NCBI RefSeq assembly: GCF_023898315.1
Contig: NC_064614.1
Location: forward strand, 1,054,442,432-1,054,506,431
DNA length: 64,000 nucleotides
Direction of reading: 5' to 3'
From: Schistocerca nitens
Taxonomy: Eukaryota > Arthropoda > Insecta > Orthoptera > Acrididae
Shown here: in pieces, positions 12,834 to 27,864 of the stretch
How positions within the stretch are numbered: position 1 is the first letter of the stretch
How the letters are laid out: every line of letters begins with the position of its first letter
Notes under the pieces: model-generated
The model's input: the letters and a program-made list of their open reading frames with translations, nothing else
Told to the model about the DNA's origin: nothing
The model's database searches: none
Position numbers and translations under genes: made by a program

Positions 12834-14981
12834 TTGCTAGTCATTGTTTCTTACATCTATACACTCCAACCACACCTATGTTCATTTACCTCTAAGAACT
12901 CTTGGGACTCATTCTCAGTTCCAATCTCTCTTTTACACACTGTACCCGCATTGCCTTTATCAACACATCATCACTCACTCTACTCTTGCATATACTACCT
13001 TCAGTCAGACTTCCCTCTTCTCACAGGGCACCTACGATTAACTCGCAAACAAATATATTAAATCATCCACATTTCTGCTCAACTCAGGTCTCCTCCTACT
13101 CTTCCATACACAGCGTGTCAACTGCACCAATACCTACTCCATCATTTACATTCTTATCTCCAACATGCTACCAACTCACACAAGGGACATCCAAGGACCA
13201 AGAATTGCCTGGGCAATGGGAATCTCCACCTCATACATTTTAAACTCCATTCTCACAAAATACTCTCTTTTCAGTGTTTTCAGCTCATACACATCACCAA
13301 CATTCCAAATATTTTGAGAATAAACCTATAAAACCTTATCAACTATCCTCATTTTTAGGGGATCAATCTACATGGGGAACAAAATTTCTTTCATAACAAT
13401 CGAACAAACATCCATTTTTTCTCTTTTTTCCTTTCTATACTCGCTCTAAATTCTCTCATCCTCGCTACCTCATCCAAAGTGAGTTATTATTTGATTGGTC
13501 TTCTATTCGTACATCTGTCTACCAACTTCAAAGGATATTTTACTCTCTGGGACAATACATATTCACCTCTATGGATTATCATTTCGTCAAGTCACACACA
13601 CTACTAATTCACCGTATCTCTAACTGTCCAAACTCAAATATTGTAGGCAAGCCATACAGGGGCAACATAGTTCACAAACCATTCACCACCAAACTCTATT
13701 TTGTCAGCAATTGGCCTTCACTGAATCACACCTCTTCACTACCACACCTCATTCCTAACTTTTTTACATTTTCTCTGGGGTACTGTTTTATTTCCTCATA
13801 TAAACATTAACCACTACACTGACACAACTTTCTTTTATCTTCTCTGCACCATTCTTCAACCTTGTATTATACCACCTTTACAAAATTTAACATCAACTTC
13901 ACCTCACTCCGGTTTTTAACTCTACTTCAAACCATACACCATTGGTTACTCCATTCTTTCGAAAACCAGAACATCACTACTTCATTACCTTCATCATTTC
14001 TAATTGTCACATTACTCCAATTTCATAAACCTCCACATCACGCACATACCAACTACTTCGTACACACTCTCTCATACTTTAGATGTCTCCACTATATCAT
14101 TTCCTCTCGTATTCTAAATATTAAGGGACTGTACTTCCTACACCTTTCTACCTCCATACCACATCTCAAAGGGTAAATTCTTTTACACTAAGCCACAACA
14201 AACAAAATAACCAGACACAATATAAACCTTCTTTACAATCTTATCAATAACCAAGGGTCGCTCAAGTCTCTCTTTATTTACTAGTCTTCACTGTATTTCA
14301 CTTCACAATAGCTAATAACCTCTCCACAATTGGACTCTTTGTAACTTCTACAAATTTTAATACTAACACAATCACACTCCAGAAAGCCACTCTCCATTAC
14401 CAACATCAAGTTTCACCTTCATCATCTACATTTTCAATATGTCCTATTCTCAACATCAGTACAACTTATTTGCCTAATAGGGGTACCAATAAAACTTCTT
14501 ATCCCGTCACACATAAATACTTCCTCACTATCATTATTCTCTACCACACAAACTGAAATAACTAATTCTATTGCTTGGGAATGGGCCACGTCCTCACACA
14601 CACACACCTCCATCCTAAAATTTCACCTCACATCAGATATCTACATCATTTCGATACACATCGTAAATTAACATAATTTCTATAATGTTGGATTTGAGTG
14701 GGAGCCTCTCGTTCCAATCAACAATCAGCATCTATACCACAATGGGAAGGGCCATCAATTACTCTTTCTGTACACCTTACATATACTGCAACTTTCACTA
14801 CAACAACAGACTTTCCTTCTCTCTCAGCATCTGCATTAGGGTCTTCGAACACCTTCTACTCTCTTCCTAATAAAAACAGTCACGGGTTTTACTCTCATCA
14901 CCTGGCTCATACAAAACTCCAAAATCTCAATAATGCAACTCTCACGATCATATTCTATAACAGGTCTCAAACATTACCAAC
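12834..14981. repeat. Satellite unit 7, 2148 bp
   Basis: It begins as unit 4 type, but switches to aaggaccaag at about 13195, to tttttaactctac at about 13912, and to a ctttgtaacttc tail at about 14336. The close match to the first 6176-bp copy fades within this unit. Confidence 0.94.
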
Positions 14982-17127
14982 TTGCTAGTCATTGTTTCTT
15001 ACATCTATACACTCCAACCACACCTATGTTCATTTACCTCTAAGAACTCTTGGGACTCATTCTCAGTTCCAATCTCTCTTTTACACACTGTACCCGCATT
15101 GCCTTTATCAACACATCATCACTCACTCTACTCTTGGATATACTACCTTCAGTCAGACTTCCCTCTTTTCACAGGGCACCTACGATTAACTCGCAAACAA
15201 ATATATTAAATCATCCACATTTCTGCTCAACTCAGGTCTCCTCCTACTCTTCCATACACAGCGTGTCAACTGCACCAATACCTACTCCATCATTTACATT
15301 CTTATCTCCAACATGCTAACAACTCACACAAGGGACATCCAAGGACCAAGAATTGCCTGGGCAATGGGAATCTCCACCTCATACATTTTAAACTCCATTC
15401 TCACAAAATACTCTCTTTTCAGTGTTTTCAGCTCATACACATCACCAACATTCCAAATATTTTGAGAATAAACCTATAAAACCTTATCAACTATCCTAAT
15501 TTTTAGGGGATCAATCTACAGGGCGAACAAAATTTCTTTCATAACAATCGAACAAACATCCATTTTTTCTCTTTTTTCCTTTCTATACTCGCTCTAAATT
15601 CTCTCATCCTCGCTACCTCATCCAAAGTGAGTTATTATTTGATTGGTCTTCTATTCGTACATCTGTCTACCAACTTCAAAGGATATTTTACTCTCTGGGA
15701 CAATACATATTCACCTCTATGGATTATCATTTCGTCAAGTCACACATACTACTAAATCACCGTATCACTAACTGTCCAAACTCAAATCTTGTAGGCAGGC
15801 CGTACGGGGGCAACATAGTTCACAAACCATTCACCACCAAACTCTATTTTGTCAGCAATTAGCCTTCACTGAATCACACCTCTTCACTACCACACCTCAT
15901 TCCTAACTTTTTTACATTTTCTCTGGGTTACTGTTTTATTTCCTCATATAAACATTAACCACTACACTGACACAACCTTCTTTTATCTTCTCTGCACCAT
16001 TCTTCAACCTTGTATTATACCACCTTTACAAAATTTAACATCAACTTCACCTCACTCACGTTTTTAACTCTACTTCAAACCATACACCATCGGTTACTCC
16101 ATTCTTTCGAAAATCAGAACATCACTACTTCATTACCTTCATCATTTCTAATTGTCACATTACTCCAATTTCATAAAGCTACACATCACGCACATTCCAA
16201 CTACTTCGTACACACTCTCTCATACTTTAGATGTCTCCACTATATCATTTCCTCTCGTATTCTAAATATTAAGGGACTGTACTTCCTACACCTTTCTACC
16301 TCCATAACACATCTCAAAGGGTAAATTCTTTTACACTAAGCCACAACAAACAAAATAACCAGACACAATATAAACCTTCTTTACAATCTTATCAATAACC
16401 AAGGGTCGCTCAAGTCTCTTTATTTACTAGTCTTCACTGTATTTCACTTCACAATAGCTAATAACCTCTCCACAATTGGACTCTTTGTAACTTCTACAAA
16501 TTTTAATACTAACACAATCACACTCCAGAAAGCCACTCTCCATTACCAACATCAAGTTTCACCTTCATCATCTACATTTTCAATATTTCCTGTTCTCAAC
16601 ATCAGTACAACTCATTTGCCTAATAGGGGTACCAATAAAACTTCTTATCCCGTCACACATAAATACTTCCTCACTATCATTATTCTCTACCTCACAAACT
16701 GAAATAACTAATTCCATTGCTTGGGAATGGGCCACGTCCTCACACACACACACCTCCATCCTAAAATTTCACCTCACATCAGGTATCTACATCATTTCGA
16801 TACACATCGTAAATTAACATAATTTCTATAATGTTGGATTTGAGTGGGAGCCTCTCGTTCCAAACAACAATCAGCATCTATACCTCAATGGGAAGGGCCA
16901 TCAATTACTCTTTCTGTACACCTTACATATACTGCAACTTTCACTACAACAACAGACTTTCCTTCTCTCTCAGCATCTGCATTAGGGTCTTCGAACACCT
17001 TCTACTCTCTTCCTAATAAAAACAGTCACGGGTTTTACTCTCATCACCTGGCTCATACAAAACTCCAAAATCTCAATAATGCAACTCTCACGATCATATT
17101 CTATAACAGGTCTCAAATATTACCAAC
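14982..17127. repeat. Satellite unit 8, 2146 bp
   Basis: Third copy of the unit 2/5 type (gctaacaactc, acagggcgaac, aggccgtacgggggc, one CT fewer). It has private changes aagctacac at about 16177 and cacattcc at about 16192, so it is not part of the most recent duplication. Confidence 0.95.
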
Positions 17128-19276
17128 TTGCTAGTCATTGTTTCTTACATCTATACACTCCAACCACACCTATGTTCATTTACCTCTAAGAACTCTTGGG
17201 ACTCATTCTCAGTTCCAATCTCTCTTTTACACACTGTACCCGCATTGCCTTTATCAACACATCATCACTCACTCTACTCTTGCATATACTACCTTCAGTC
17301 AGACTTCCCTCTTCTCACAGGGCACCTACGATTAACTCGCAAACAAATATATTAAATCATCCACATTTCTGCTCAACTCAGGTCTCCTCCTACTCTTCCA
17401 TACACAGCGTGTCAACTGCACCAATACCTACTCCATCATTTACATTCTTATCTCCAACATGCTACCAACTCACACAAGGGACATCCAAGCACCAAGAATT
17501 GCCTGGGCAATGGGAATCTCCACCTCATACATTTTAAACTCCATTCTCACAAAATACTCTCTTTTCAGTGTTTTCAGCTCATACACATCACCAACATTCC
17601 AAATATTTTGAGAATAAACCTATAAAACCTTATCAACTATCCTCATTTTTAGGGGATCAATCTACATGGGGAACAAAATTTCTTTCATAACAATCGAACA
17701 AACATCCATTTTTTCTCTTTTTTCCTTTCTATACTCGCTCTAAATTCTCTCATCCTCGCTACCTCATCCAAAGTGAGTTATTATTTGATTGGTCTTCTAT
17801 TCGTACATCTGTCTACCAACTTCAAAGGATATTTTACTCTCTGGGACAATACATATTCACCTCTATGGATTATCATTTCGTCAAGTCACACACACTACTA
17901 AATCACCGTATCACTAACTGTCCAAACTCAAATATTGTAGGCAAGCCATACAGGGGCAACATAGTTCACAAACCATTCACCACCAAACTCTATTTTGTCA
18001 GCAATTGGCCTTCACTGAATCACACCTCTTCACTACCACACCTCATTCCTAACTTTTTTACATTTTCTCTGGGGTACTGTTTTATTTCCTCATATAAACA
18101 TTAACCACTACACTGACACAACTTTCTTTTATCTTCTCTGCACCATTCTTCAACCTTGTATTATACCACCTTTACAAAATTTAACATCAACTTCACCTCA
18201 CTCACGTTTTTAACTCTACTTCAAACCATACACCATTGGTTACTCCATTCTTTCGAAAACCAGAACATCACTACTTCATTACCTTCATCATTTCTAATTG
18301 TCACATTACTCCAATTTCATAAACCTCCACATCACGCACATACCAACTACTTCGTACACACTCTCTCATACTTTAGATGTCTCCACTATATCATTTCTCT
18401 CGTATTCTAAATATTAAGGGACTGTACTTCCTACACCTTTCTACCTCCATAACACATCTCAAAGGGTAAATTCTTTTACACTAAGCCACAACAAACAAAA
18501 TAACCAGACACAATATAAACCTTCTTTACAATCTTATCAATAACCAAGGGTCGCTCAAGTCTCTCTTTATTTACTAGTCTTCACTGTATTTCACTTCACA
18601 ATAGCTAATAACCTCTCCACAATTGGACTCTTTATATCTTCTACAAATTTTAATACTAACACAATCACACTCCAGAAAGCCACTCTCCATTACCAACATC
18701 AAGTTTCACCTTCATCATCTACATTTTCAATATGTCCTGTTCTCAACATCAGTACAACTTATTTGCCTAATAGGGGTACCAATAAAACTTCTTATCCCGT
18801 CACACATAAATACTTCCTCACTATCATTATTCTCTACCACACAAACTGAAATAACTAATTCTATTGCTTGGGAATGGGCCACGTCCTCACACACACACAC
18901 ACCTCCATCCTAAAATTTCACCTCACATCAGATATCTACATCATTTCGATACACATCGTAAATTAACATAATTTCTATAATGTTGGATTTGAGTGGGAGC
19001 CTCTCGTTCCAAACAACAATCAGCATCTATACCTCAATGGGAAGGGCCATCAATTACTCTTTCTGTACACCTTACATATACTGCAACTTTCACTACAACA
19101 ACAGACTTTCCTTCTCTCTCAGCATCTGCATTAGGGTCTTCGAACACCTTCTACTCTCTTCCTAATAAAAACAGTCACGGGTTTTACTCTCATCACCTGG
19201 CTCATACAAAACTCCAAAATCTCAATAATGCAACTCTCACGATCATATTCTATAACAGGTCTCAAACATTACCAAC
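17128..19276. repeat. Satellite unit 9, 2149 bp
   Basis: Unit 3/6-type front half with no deletion. It loses one C at about 18396 (atttctctcg) and gains one CA repeat at 18888-18901, which explains the length. It is the last unit with the cttgcatatact allele until unit 13. Confidence 0.95.
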
Positions 19277-20650
19277 TTGCTAGTCATTGTTTCTTACATC
19301 TATACACTCCAACCACACCTATGTTCATTTACCTCTAAGAACTCTTGGGACTCATTCTCAGTTCCAATCTCTCTTTTACACAATGTACCCGCATTGCCTT
19401 TATCAACACATCATCACTCACTCTACTCTTGGATATACTACCTTCAGTCAGACTTCCCTCTTTTCACAGGGCACCTACGATTAACTCGCAAACAAATATA
19501 TTAAATCATCCACATTTCTGCTCAACTCAGGTCTCCTCCTACTCTTCCATACACAGCGTGTCAACTGCACCAATACCTACTCCATCATTTACATTCTTAT
19601 CTCCAACATGCTACCAACTCACACAAGGGACATCCAAGCACCAAGAATTGCCTGGGCAATGGGAATTTCCACCTCATACATTTTAAACTCCATTCTCACA
19701 AAATACTCTCTTTTCAGTGTTTTCAGGTCATACACATCACCAACATTCCAAATATTTTGAGAATAAACCTATAAAACCTTATCAACTATCCTCATTTTTA
19801 GGGGATCAATCTACAGGGAGAACAAAATTTCTTTCATAACAATCGAACAAACATCCATTTTTTCTCTTTTTTCCTTTCTATACTCGCTCTAAATTCTCTC
19901 ATCCTCGCTACCTCATCCAAAGTGAGTTATTATTTGATTGGTCTTCTATTCGTACATCTGTCTACCAACTTCAAAGGATATTTTACTCTCTGGGACAATA
20001 CATATTCACCTCTATGGATTATCATTTCGTCAAGTCACACACACTACTAATTCACCGTATCACTAACTGTCCAAACTCAAATCTTGTAGGCAAGCCATAC
20101 AGGAGCAACATAGTTCACAAACCATTCACCACCAAACTCTATTTTGTCAGCAATTAGCCTTCACTGAATCACACCTCTTCACTACCACACCTCGTTCCTA
20201 ACTTTTTTACATTTTCTCTGGGGTACTGGTTTATTTCCTCATATAAACATTAACCACTACACCGACACAACCTTCTTTTATCTTCTCTGCACCATTCTTC
20301 AACCTTGTATTATACCACCTTTACAAAATTTAACATCAACTTCACCTCACTCACGTTTTTAACTCTACTTCAAACCATACACCATCGGTTACTCCATTCT
20401 TTCGAAAACCAGAACATCACTACTTCATTACCTTCATCATTTCTAATTGTCACATTACTCCAATTTCATAAACCTCCACATCACGCACATACCAACTACT
20501 TCGTACACACTCTCTCATACTTTAGATGTCTCCACTATATCATTTCCTCTCATATTCTAAATATTAAGGGACTGTACTTCCTACACCTTTCTACCTCCAT
20601 AACACATCTCAAAGGGTAAATTCTTTTACACTAAGCCACAACAAACAAAA
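18500..20650. repeat. Left copy of recent single-unit duplication
   Basis: Approximate limits. It matches the next 2148 bp with only a few differences and shares alleles found nowhere else (acacaatgtacc, gttttcaggtc, cagggagaac, cctctcatattc). Confidence 0.85.
18888..18901. repeat. CA microsatellite, (CA)7 allele
   Basis: One repeat longer than the common allele, in unit 9. Confidence 0.9.
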
Positions 20651-21424
20651 TAACCGGACACAATATAAACCTTCTTTACAATCTTATCAATAACCAAGGG
20701 TCGCTCAAGTCTCTCTTTATTTACTAGTCTTCACTGTATTTCACTTCACAATAGCTAATAACCTCTCCACAATTGGACTCTTTATATCTTCTACAAATTT
20801 TAATACTAACACAATCACACTCCAGAAAGCCACTCTCCATTACCAACATCAAGTTTCACCTTCATCATCTACATTTTCAATATGTCCTGTTCTCAACATC
20901 AGTACAACTTATTTGCCTAATAGGGGTACCAATAAAACTTCTTATCCCGTCACACATAAATACTTCCTCACTATCATTATTCTCTACCACACAAACTGAA
21001 ATAACTAATTCTATTGCTTGGGAATGGGCCACGTCCTCACACACACACACCTCCATCCTAAAATTTCACCTCACATCAGATATCTACATCATTTCGATAC
21101 ACATCGTAAATTAACATAATTTCTATAATGTTGGATTTGAGTGGGAGCCTCTCGTTCCAAACAACAATCAGCATCTATACCTCAATGGGAAGGGCCATCA
21201 ATTACTCTTTCTGTACACCTTACATATACTGCAACTTTCACTACAACAACAGACTTTCCTTCTCTCTCAGCATCTGCATTAGGGTCTTCGAACACCTTCT
21301 ACTCTCTTCCTAATAAAAACAGTCACGGGTTTTACTCTCATCACCTGGCTCATACAAAACTCCAAAATCTCAATAATGCAACTCTCACGATCATATTCTA
21401 TAACAGGTCTCAAACATTACCAAC
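19277..21424. repeat. Satellite unit 10, 2148 bp (twin of unit 11)
   Basis: Shares acacaatgtacc, gttttcaggtc, cagggagaac and cctctcatattc only with unit 11. Private changes are gggaatttcc at about 19665 and caggagcaac at about 20100. Confidence 0.96.
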
Positions 21425-22800
21425 TTGCTAGTCATTGTTTCTTACATCTATACACTCCAACCACACCTATGTTCATTTACCTCTAAGAACTCTTGGGACT
21501 CATTCTCAGTTCCAATCTCTCTTTTACACAATGTACCCGCATTGCCTTTATCAACACATCATCACTCACTCTACTCTTGGATATACTACCTTCAGTCAGA
21601 CTTCCCTCTTTTCACAGGGCACCTACGATTAACTCGCAAACAAATATATTAAATCATCCACATTTCTGCTCAACTCAGGTCTCCTCCTACTCTTCCATAC
21701 ACAGCGTGTCAACTGCACCAATACCTACTCCATCATTTACATTCTTATCTCCAACATGCTACCAACTCACACAAGGGACATCCAAGCACCAAGAATTGCC
21801 TGGGCAATGGGAATCTCCACCTCATACATTTTAAACTCCATTCTCACAAAATACTCTCTTTTCAGTGTTTTCAGGTCATACACATCACCAACATTCCAAA
21901 TATTTTGAGAATAAACCTATAAAACCTTATCAACTATCCTCATTTTTAGGGGATCAATCTACAGGGAGAACAAAATTTCTTTCATAACAATCGAACAAAC
22001 ATCCATTTTTTCTCTTTTTTCCTTTCTATACTCGCTCTAAATTCTCTCATCCTCGCTACCTCATCCAAAGTGAGTTATTATTTGATTGGTCTTCTATTCG
22101 TACATCTGTCTACCAACTTCAAAGGATATTTTACTCTCTGGGACAATACATATTCACCTCTATGGATTATCATTTCGTCAAGTCACACACACTACTAATT
22201 CACCGTATCACTAACTGTCCAAACTCAAATCTTGTAGGCAAGCCATACAGGGGCAACATAGTTCACAAACCATTCACCACCAAACTCTATTTTGTCAGCA
22301 ATTAGCCTTCACTGAATCACACCTCTTCACTACCACACCTCGTTCCTAACTTTTTTACATTTTCTCTGGGGTACTGGTTTATTTCCTCATATAAACATTA
22401 ACCACTACACCGACACAACCTTCTTTTATCTTCTCTGCACCATTCTTCAACCTTGTATTATACCACCTTTACAAAATTTAACATCAACTTCACCTCACTC
22501 ACGTTTTTAACTCTACTTCAAACCATACACCATCGGTTACTCCATTCTTTCGAAAACCAGAACATCACTACTTCATTACCTTCATCATTTCTAATTGTCA
22601 CATTACTCCAATTTCATAAACCTCCACATCACGCACATACCAACTACTTCGTACACACTCTCTCATACTTTAGATGTCTCCACTATATCATTTCCTCTCA
22701 TATTCTAAATATTAAGGGACTGTACTTCCTACACCTTTCTACCTCCATAACACATCTCAAAGGGTAAATTCTTTTACACTAAGCCACAACAAACAAAATA
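20651..22800. repeat. Right copy of recent single-unit duplication
   Basis: Partner of the preceding segment. Similarity ends near 22.8 kb, at taaccagac and ctttataatc. The limits are approximate because shared sequence outside the diagnostic sites is uninformative. Confidence 0.85.
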
Positions 22801-23574
22801 ACCAGACACAATATAAACCTTCTTTATAATCTTATCAATAACCAAGGGTCGCTCAAGTCTCTCTTTATTTACTAGTCTTCACTGTATTTCACTTCACAAT
22901 AGCTAATAACCTCTCCACAATTCGACTCTTTATATCTTCTACAAATTTTAATACTAACACAGTCACACTCCAGAAAGCCACTCTCCATTACCAACATCAA
23001 GTTTCACCTTCATCATCTACATTTTCAATATTTCCTGTTCTCAACATCAGTACAACTCATTTGCCTAATAGGGGTACAAATAAAACTTCTTATCCCGTCA
23101 CACATAAATACTTCCTCACTATCATTATTCTCTACCTCACAAACTGAAATAACTAATTCTATTGCTTGGGAATGGGCCACGTCCTCACACACACACACAC
23201 CTCCATCCTAAAATTTCACCTCACATCAGATATCTACATCATTTCGATACACATCGTAAATTAACATAATTTCTATAATGTTGGATTTGAGTGGGAGCCT
23301 CTCGTTCCAAACAACAATCAGCATCTATACCTCAATGGGAAGGGCCATCAATTACACTTTCTGTACACCTTACATATACTGCAACTTTCACTACAACAAC
23401 AGACTTTCCTTCTCTCTCAGCATCTGCATTAGGGTCTTCGAACACCTTCTACTCTCTTCCTAATAAAAACAGTCACGGGTTTTACTCTCATCACCTGGCT
23501 CATACAAAACTCCAAAATCTCAATAATGCAACTCTCACGATCATATTCTATAACAGGTCTCAAATATTACCAAC
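21425..23574. repeat. Satellite unit 11, 2150 bp (twin of unit 10)
   Basis: Near-identical to unit 10 until about 22.8 kb, then diverges (taaccagac, ctttataatc, cacaattcg, atatttcctg). The extra 2 bp are a seventh CA repeat at 23186-23199. Confidence 0.96.
23186..23199. repeat. CA microsatellite, (CA)7 allele
   Basis: One repeat longer than the common allele. It distinguishes unit 11 from its twin, unit 10. Confidence 0.9.
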
Positions 23575-25719
23575 TTGCTAGTCATTGTTTCTTACATCTA
23601 TACACTCCAACCACACCTATGTTCATTTACCTCTAAGAACTCTTGGGACTTATTCTCAGTTCCAATCTCTCTTTTACACACTGTACCCGCATTGCCTTTA
23701 TCAACACATCATCACTCACTCTACTCTTGGATATACTACCTTCAGTCAGACTTCCCTCTTTTCACAGGGCACCTACGATTAACTCGCAAACAAATATATT
23801 AAATCATCCACATTTCTGCTCAACTCAGGTCTCCTCCTACTCTTCCATACACAGCGTGTCAACTGCACCAATACCTACTCCATCATTTACATTCTTATCT
23901 CCAACATGCTACCAACTCACACAAGGGACATCCAAGGACCAAGAATTGCCTGGGCAATGGGAATCTCCACCTCATACATTTTAAACTCCATTCTCACAAA
24001 ATACTCTCTTTTCAGTGTTTTCAGCTCATACACATCACCAACATTCCAAATATTTTGAGAATAAACCTATAAAACCTTATCAACTAGCCTAATTTTTAGG
24101 GGATCAATCTACATGGGGAACAAAATTTCTTTCATAACAATCGAACAAACATCCATTTTTTCTCTTTTTTCCTTTCTATACTCGCTCTAAATTCTCTCAT
24201 CCTCGCTATCTCATCCAAAGTGAGTTATTATTTGATTGGTCTTCTATTCGTACATCTGTCTACCAACTTCAAAGGATATTTTACTCTCTGGGACAATACA
24301 TATTCACCTCTATGGATTATCATTTCGTCAAGTCACACACACTACTAAATCACCGTATCACTAACTGTCCAAACTCACATATTGTAGGCAAGCCATACAG
24401 GGTCAACATAGTTCACAAACCATTCACCACCAAACTCTATTTTGTCAGCAATTAGCCTTCACTGAATCACACCTGTTCACTACCACACCTCGTTCCTAAC
24501 TTTTTTACATTTTCTCTGGGGTACTGTTTTATTTCCTCATATAAACATTAACCACTACACTGACACAACCTTCTTTTATCTTCTCTGCACCATTCTTCAA
24601 CCTTGTATTATACCACCTTTACAAAATTTAACATCAACTTCCCTTACTCAGGTTTTTAACTCTACTTCAAACCATACACCATCGGTTACTGCATTCTTTC
24701 GAAAACCAGAACATTACTACTTCATTACCTTCATCATTTCTAATTGTCACATTACTCCAATTTCATAAACCTCCACATCACGCACATACCAACTACTTCG
24801 TACACACTCTCTCATACTTTAGATGTCTCCACTATATCATTTCCTCTCGTATCCTAAATATTAAGGGACTGTACTTCCTACACCTTTCTACCTCCATAAC
24901 ACATCTCAAAGGGTAAATTCTTTTACACTAAGCCACAACAAATAAAATAACCAGACACAATATAAACCTTCTTTACAATCTTATCAATAACCAAGGGTCG
25001 CTCAAGTCTCTTTATTTACTAGTATTCACTGTATTTCATTTCACAATAGCTAATAACCTCTCCACAATTGGACTCTTTATATCTTCTACAAATTTTAATA
25101 CTAACACAGTCACACTCCAGAAAGCCACTCTCCATTACCAACATCAAGTTTCACCTTCATCATCTACATTTTCAATATTTCCTGTTCTCAACATCAGTAC
25201 AACTCATTTGCCTAATAGGGGTACCAATAAAACTTCTTATCCCATCACACATAAATACTTCCTCACTATCATTATTCTCTACCACACAAACTGAAATAAC
25301 TAATTCTATTGCTTGGGAATGGGCCACGTCCTCACACACACACACCTCCATCCTAAAATTTCACCTCACATCAGGTATCTACATCATTTCGATACACATC
25401 GTAAATTAACATAATTTCTATAATGTTGGATTTGAGTGGGAGCCTCTCGTTCCAAACAACAATCAGCATCTATACCTCAATGGGAAGGGCCATCAATTAC
25501 TCTTTCTGTACACCTTACATATACTGCAACTTTCACTACAACAACAGACTTTCCTTCTCTCTCAGCATCTGCATTAGGGTCTTCGAACACCTTCTACTCT
25601 CTTCCTAATAAAAACAGTCACGGGTTTTACTCTCATCACCTGGCTCATACAAAACTCCAAAATCTCAATAATGCAACTCTCACGATCATATTCTATAACA
25701 GGTCTCAAATATTACCAAC
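23575..25719. repeat. Satellite unit 12, 2145 bp
   Basis: First unit with the cccttactcagg allele (24641), which is 1 bp shorter than the usual cctcactcacg form, linked to gaacattactac. One CT is also missing. Together these give 2145 bp. Confidence 0.95.
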
Positions 25720-27864
25720 TTGCTAGTCATTGTTTCTTACATCTATACACTCCAACCACACCTATGTTCATTTACCTCTAAGAACTCTTGGGACTTATTC
25801 TCAGTTCCAATCTCTCTTTTACACACTGTACCCGCATTGCCTTTATCAACACATCATCACTCACTCTACTCTTGCATATACTACCTTCAGTCAGACTCCC
25901 CTCTTTTCACAGGGCACCTACGATTAACTCGCAAACAAATATATTAAATCATCCACATTTCTGCTCAACTCAGGTCTCCTCCTACTCTTCCATACACAGC
26001 GTGTCAACTGCACCAATACCTACTCCATCATTTACATTCTTATCTCCAACATGCTACCAACTCACACAAGGGACATCCAAGGACCAAGAATTGCCTGGGC
26101 AATGGGAATCTCCACCTCATACATTTTAAACTCCATTCTCACAAAATACTCTCTTTTCAGTGTTTTCAGCTCATACACATCACCAACATTCCCAATATTT
26201 TGAGAATAAACCTATAAAACCTTATCAACTATCCTAATTTTTAGGGGATCAATCTACATGGGGAACAAAATTTCTTTCATAACAATCGAACAAACATCCA
26301 TTTTTTCTCTTTTTTCCTTTCTATACTCGCTCTAAATTCTCTCATCCTCGCTATCTCATCCAAAGTGAGTTATTATTTGATTGGTCTTCTATTCGTACAT
26401 CTGTCTACCAACTTCAAAGGATATTTTACTCTCTGGGACAATACATATTCACCTCTATGGATTATCATTTCGTCAAGTCACACACACTACTAAATCACTG
26501 TATCACTAACTGTCCAAACTCACATATTGTAGGCAAGCCATACAGGGGCAACATAGTTCACAAACCATTCACCACCAAACTCTATTTTGTCAGCAATTAG
26601 CCTTCACTGAATCACACCTCTTCACTACCACACCTCGTTCCTAACTTTTTTACATTTTCTCTGGGGTATTGTTTTATTTCCTCATATAAACATTAACCAC
26701 TACACTGACACAACCTTCTTTTATCTTCTCTGCACCATTCTTCAACCTTGTATTATACCATCTTTACAAAATTTAACATCAACTTCCCTTACTCAGGTTT
26801 TTAACTCTACTTCAAACCATACACCATCGGTTACTCCATTCTTTTGAAAACCAGAACATTACTACTTCATTACCTTCATCATTTCTAATTGTCACATTAC
26901 TCCAATTTCATAAACCTCCACATCACGCACATACCAACTACTTCGTACACACTCTCTCATACTTTAGATGTCTCCACTATATCATTTCCTCTCGTATTCT
27001 AAATATTAAGGGACTGTACTTCCTACACCTTTCTACCTCCATAACACGTCTCAAAGGGTAAATTCTTTTACAATAAGCCACAACAAACAAAATAACCAGA
27101 CACAATATAAACCTTCTTTACAATCTTATCAATAACCAAGGGTCGCTCAAGTCTCTTTATTTACTAGTCTTCACTGTATTTCACTTCACAATAGCTAATA
27201 ACCTCTCCACAATTGGACTCTTTGTAACTTCTACAAATTTTAATACTAACACAATCACACTCCAGAAAGCCACTCTCCATTACCAACATCAAGTTTCACC
27301 TTCATCATCTACATTTTCAATATTTCCTGTTCTCAACATCAGTACAACTCATTTGCCTAATAGGGGTACCAATAAAACTTCTTATCCCGTCACACATAAA
27401 TACTTCCTCACTATCATTATTCTCTACCACACAAACTGAAATAACTAATTCTATTGCTTGGGAATGGGCCACGTCCTCACACACACACACCTCCATCCTA
27501 AAATTTCACCTCACATCAGGTATCTACATCATTTCGATACACATCGTAAATTAACATAATTTCTATAATGTTGGATTTGAGTGGGAGCCTCTCATTCCAA
27601 ACAACAATCAGCATCTATACCTCAATGGGAAGGGCCATCAATTACTCTTTCTGTACACCTTACATATACTGCAACTTTCACTAAAACAACAGACTTTCCT
27701 TCTCTCTCAGCATCTGCATTAGGGTCTTCGAACACCTTCTACTCTCTTCCTAATAAAAACAGTCACGGGTTTTACTCTCATCACCTGGCTCATACAAAAC
27801 TCCAAAATCTCAATAATGCAACTCTCACGATCATATTCTATAACAGGTCTCAAATATTACCAAC
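25720..27864. repeat. Satellite unit 13, 2145 bp
   Basis: Same two short alleles as unit 12. It is a mosaic: it regains cttgcatatact from the left-hand types but has the unit 12-type cttattctcag. It has private CpG losses at 26499 and 26845. Confidence 0.95.

Larger units (their letters stand above)
8034..13194. repeat. Higher-order repeat copy 2 (second 6176-bp set, close match to about 13.2 kb)
   Basis: Second copy of the trimeric set. The close match to copy 1 holds for at least 5.1 kb. It ends near 13195, where aaggaccaag replaces aagcaccaag and further differences follow. Confidence 0.84.

Noticed and set aside
12448-12840. 130-codon frame across the deletion junction of unit 6
   Set aside because: By-product of the deletion plus a TTG at 12448. 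The sister unit 3 has TTC there and no such frame.
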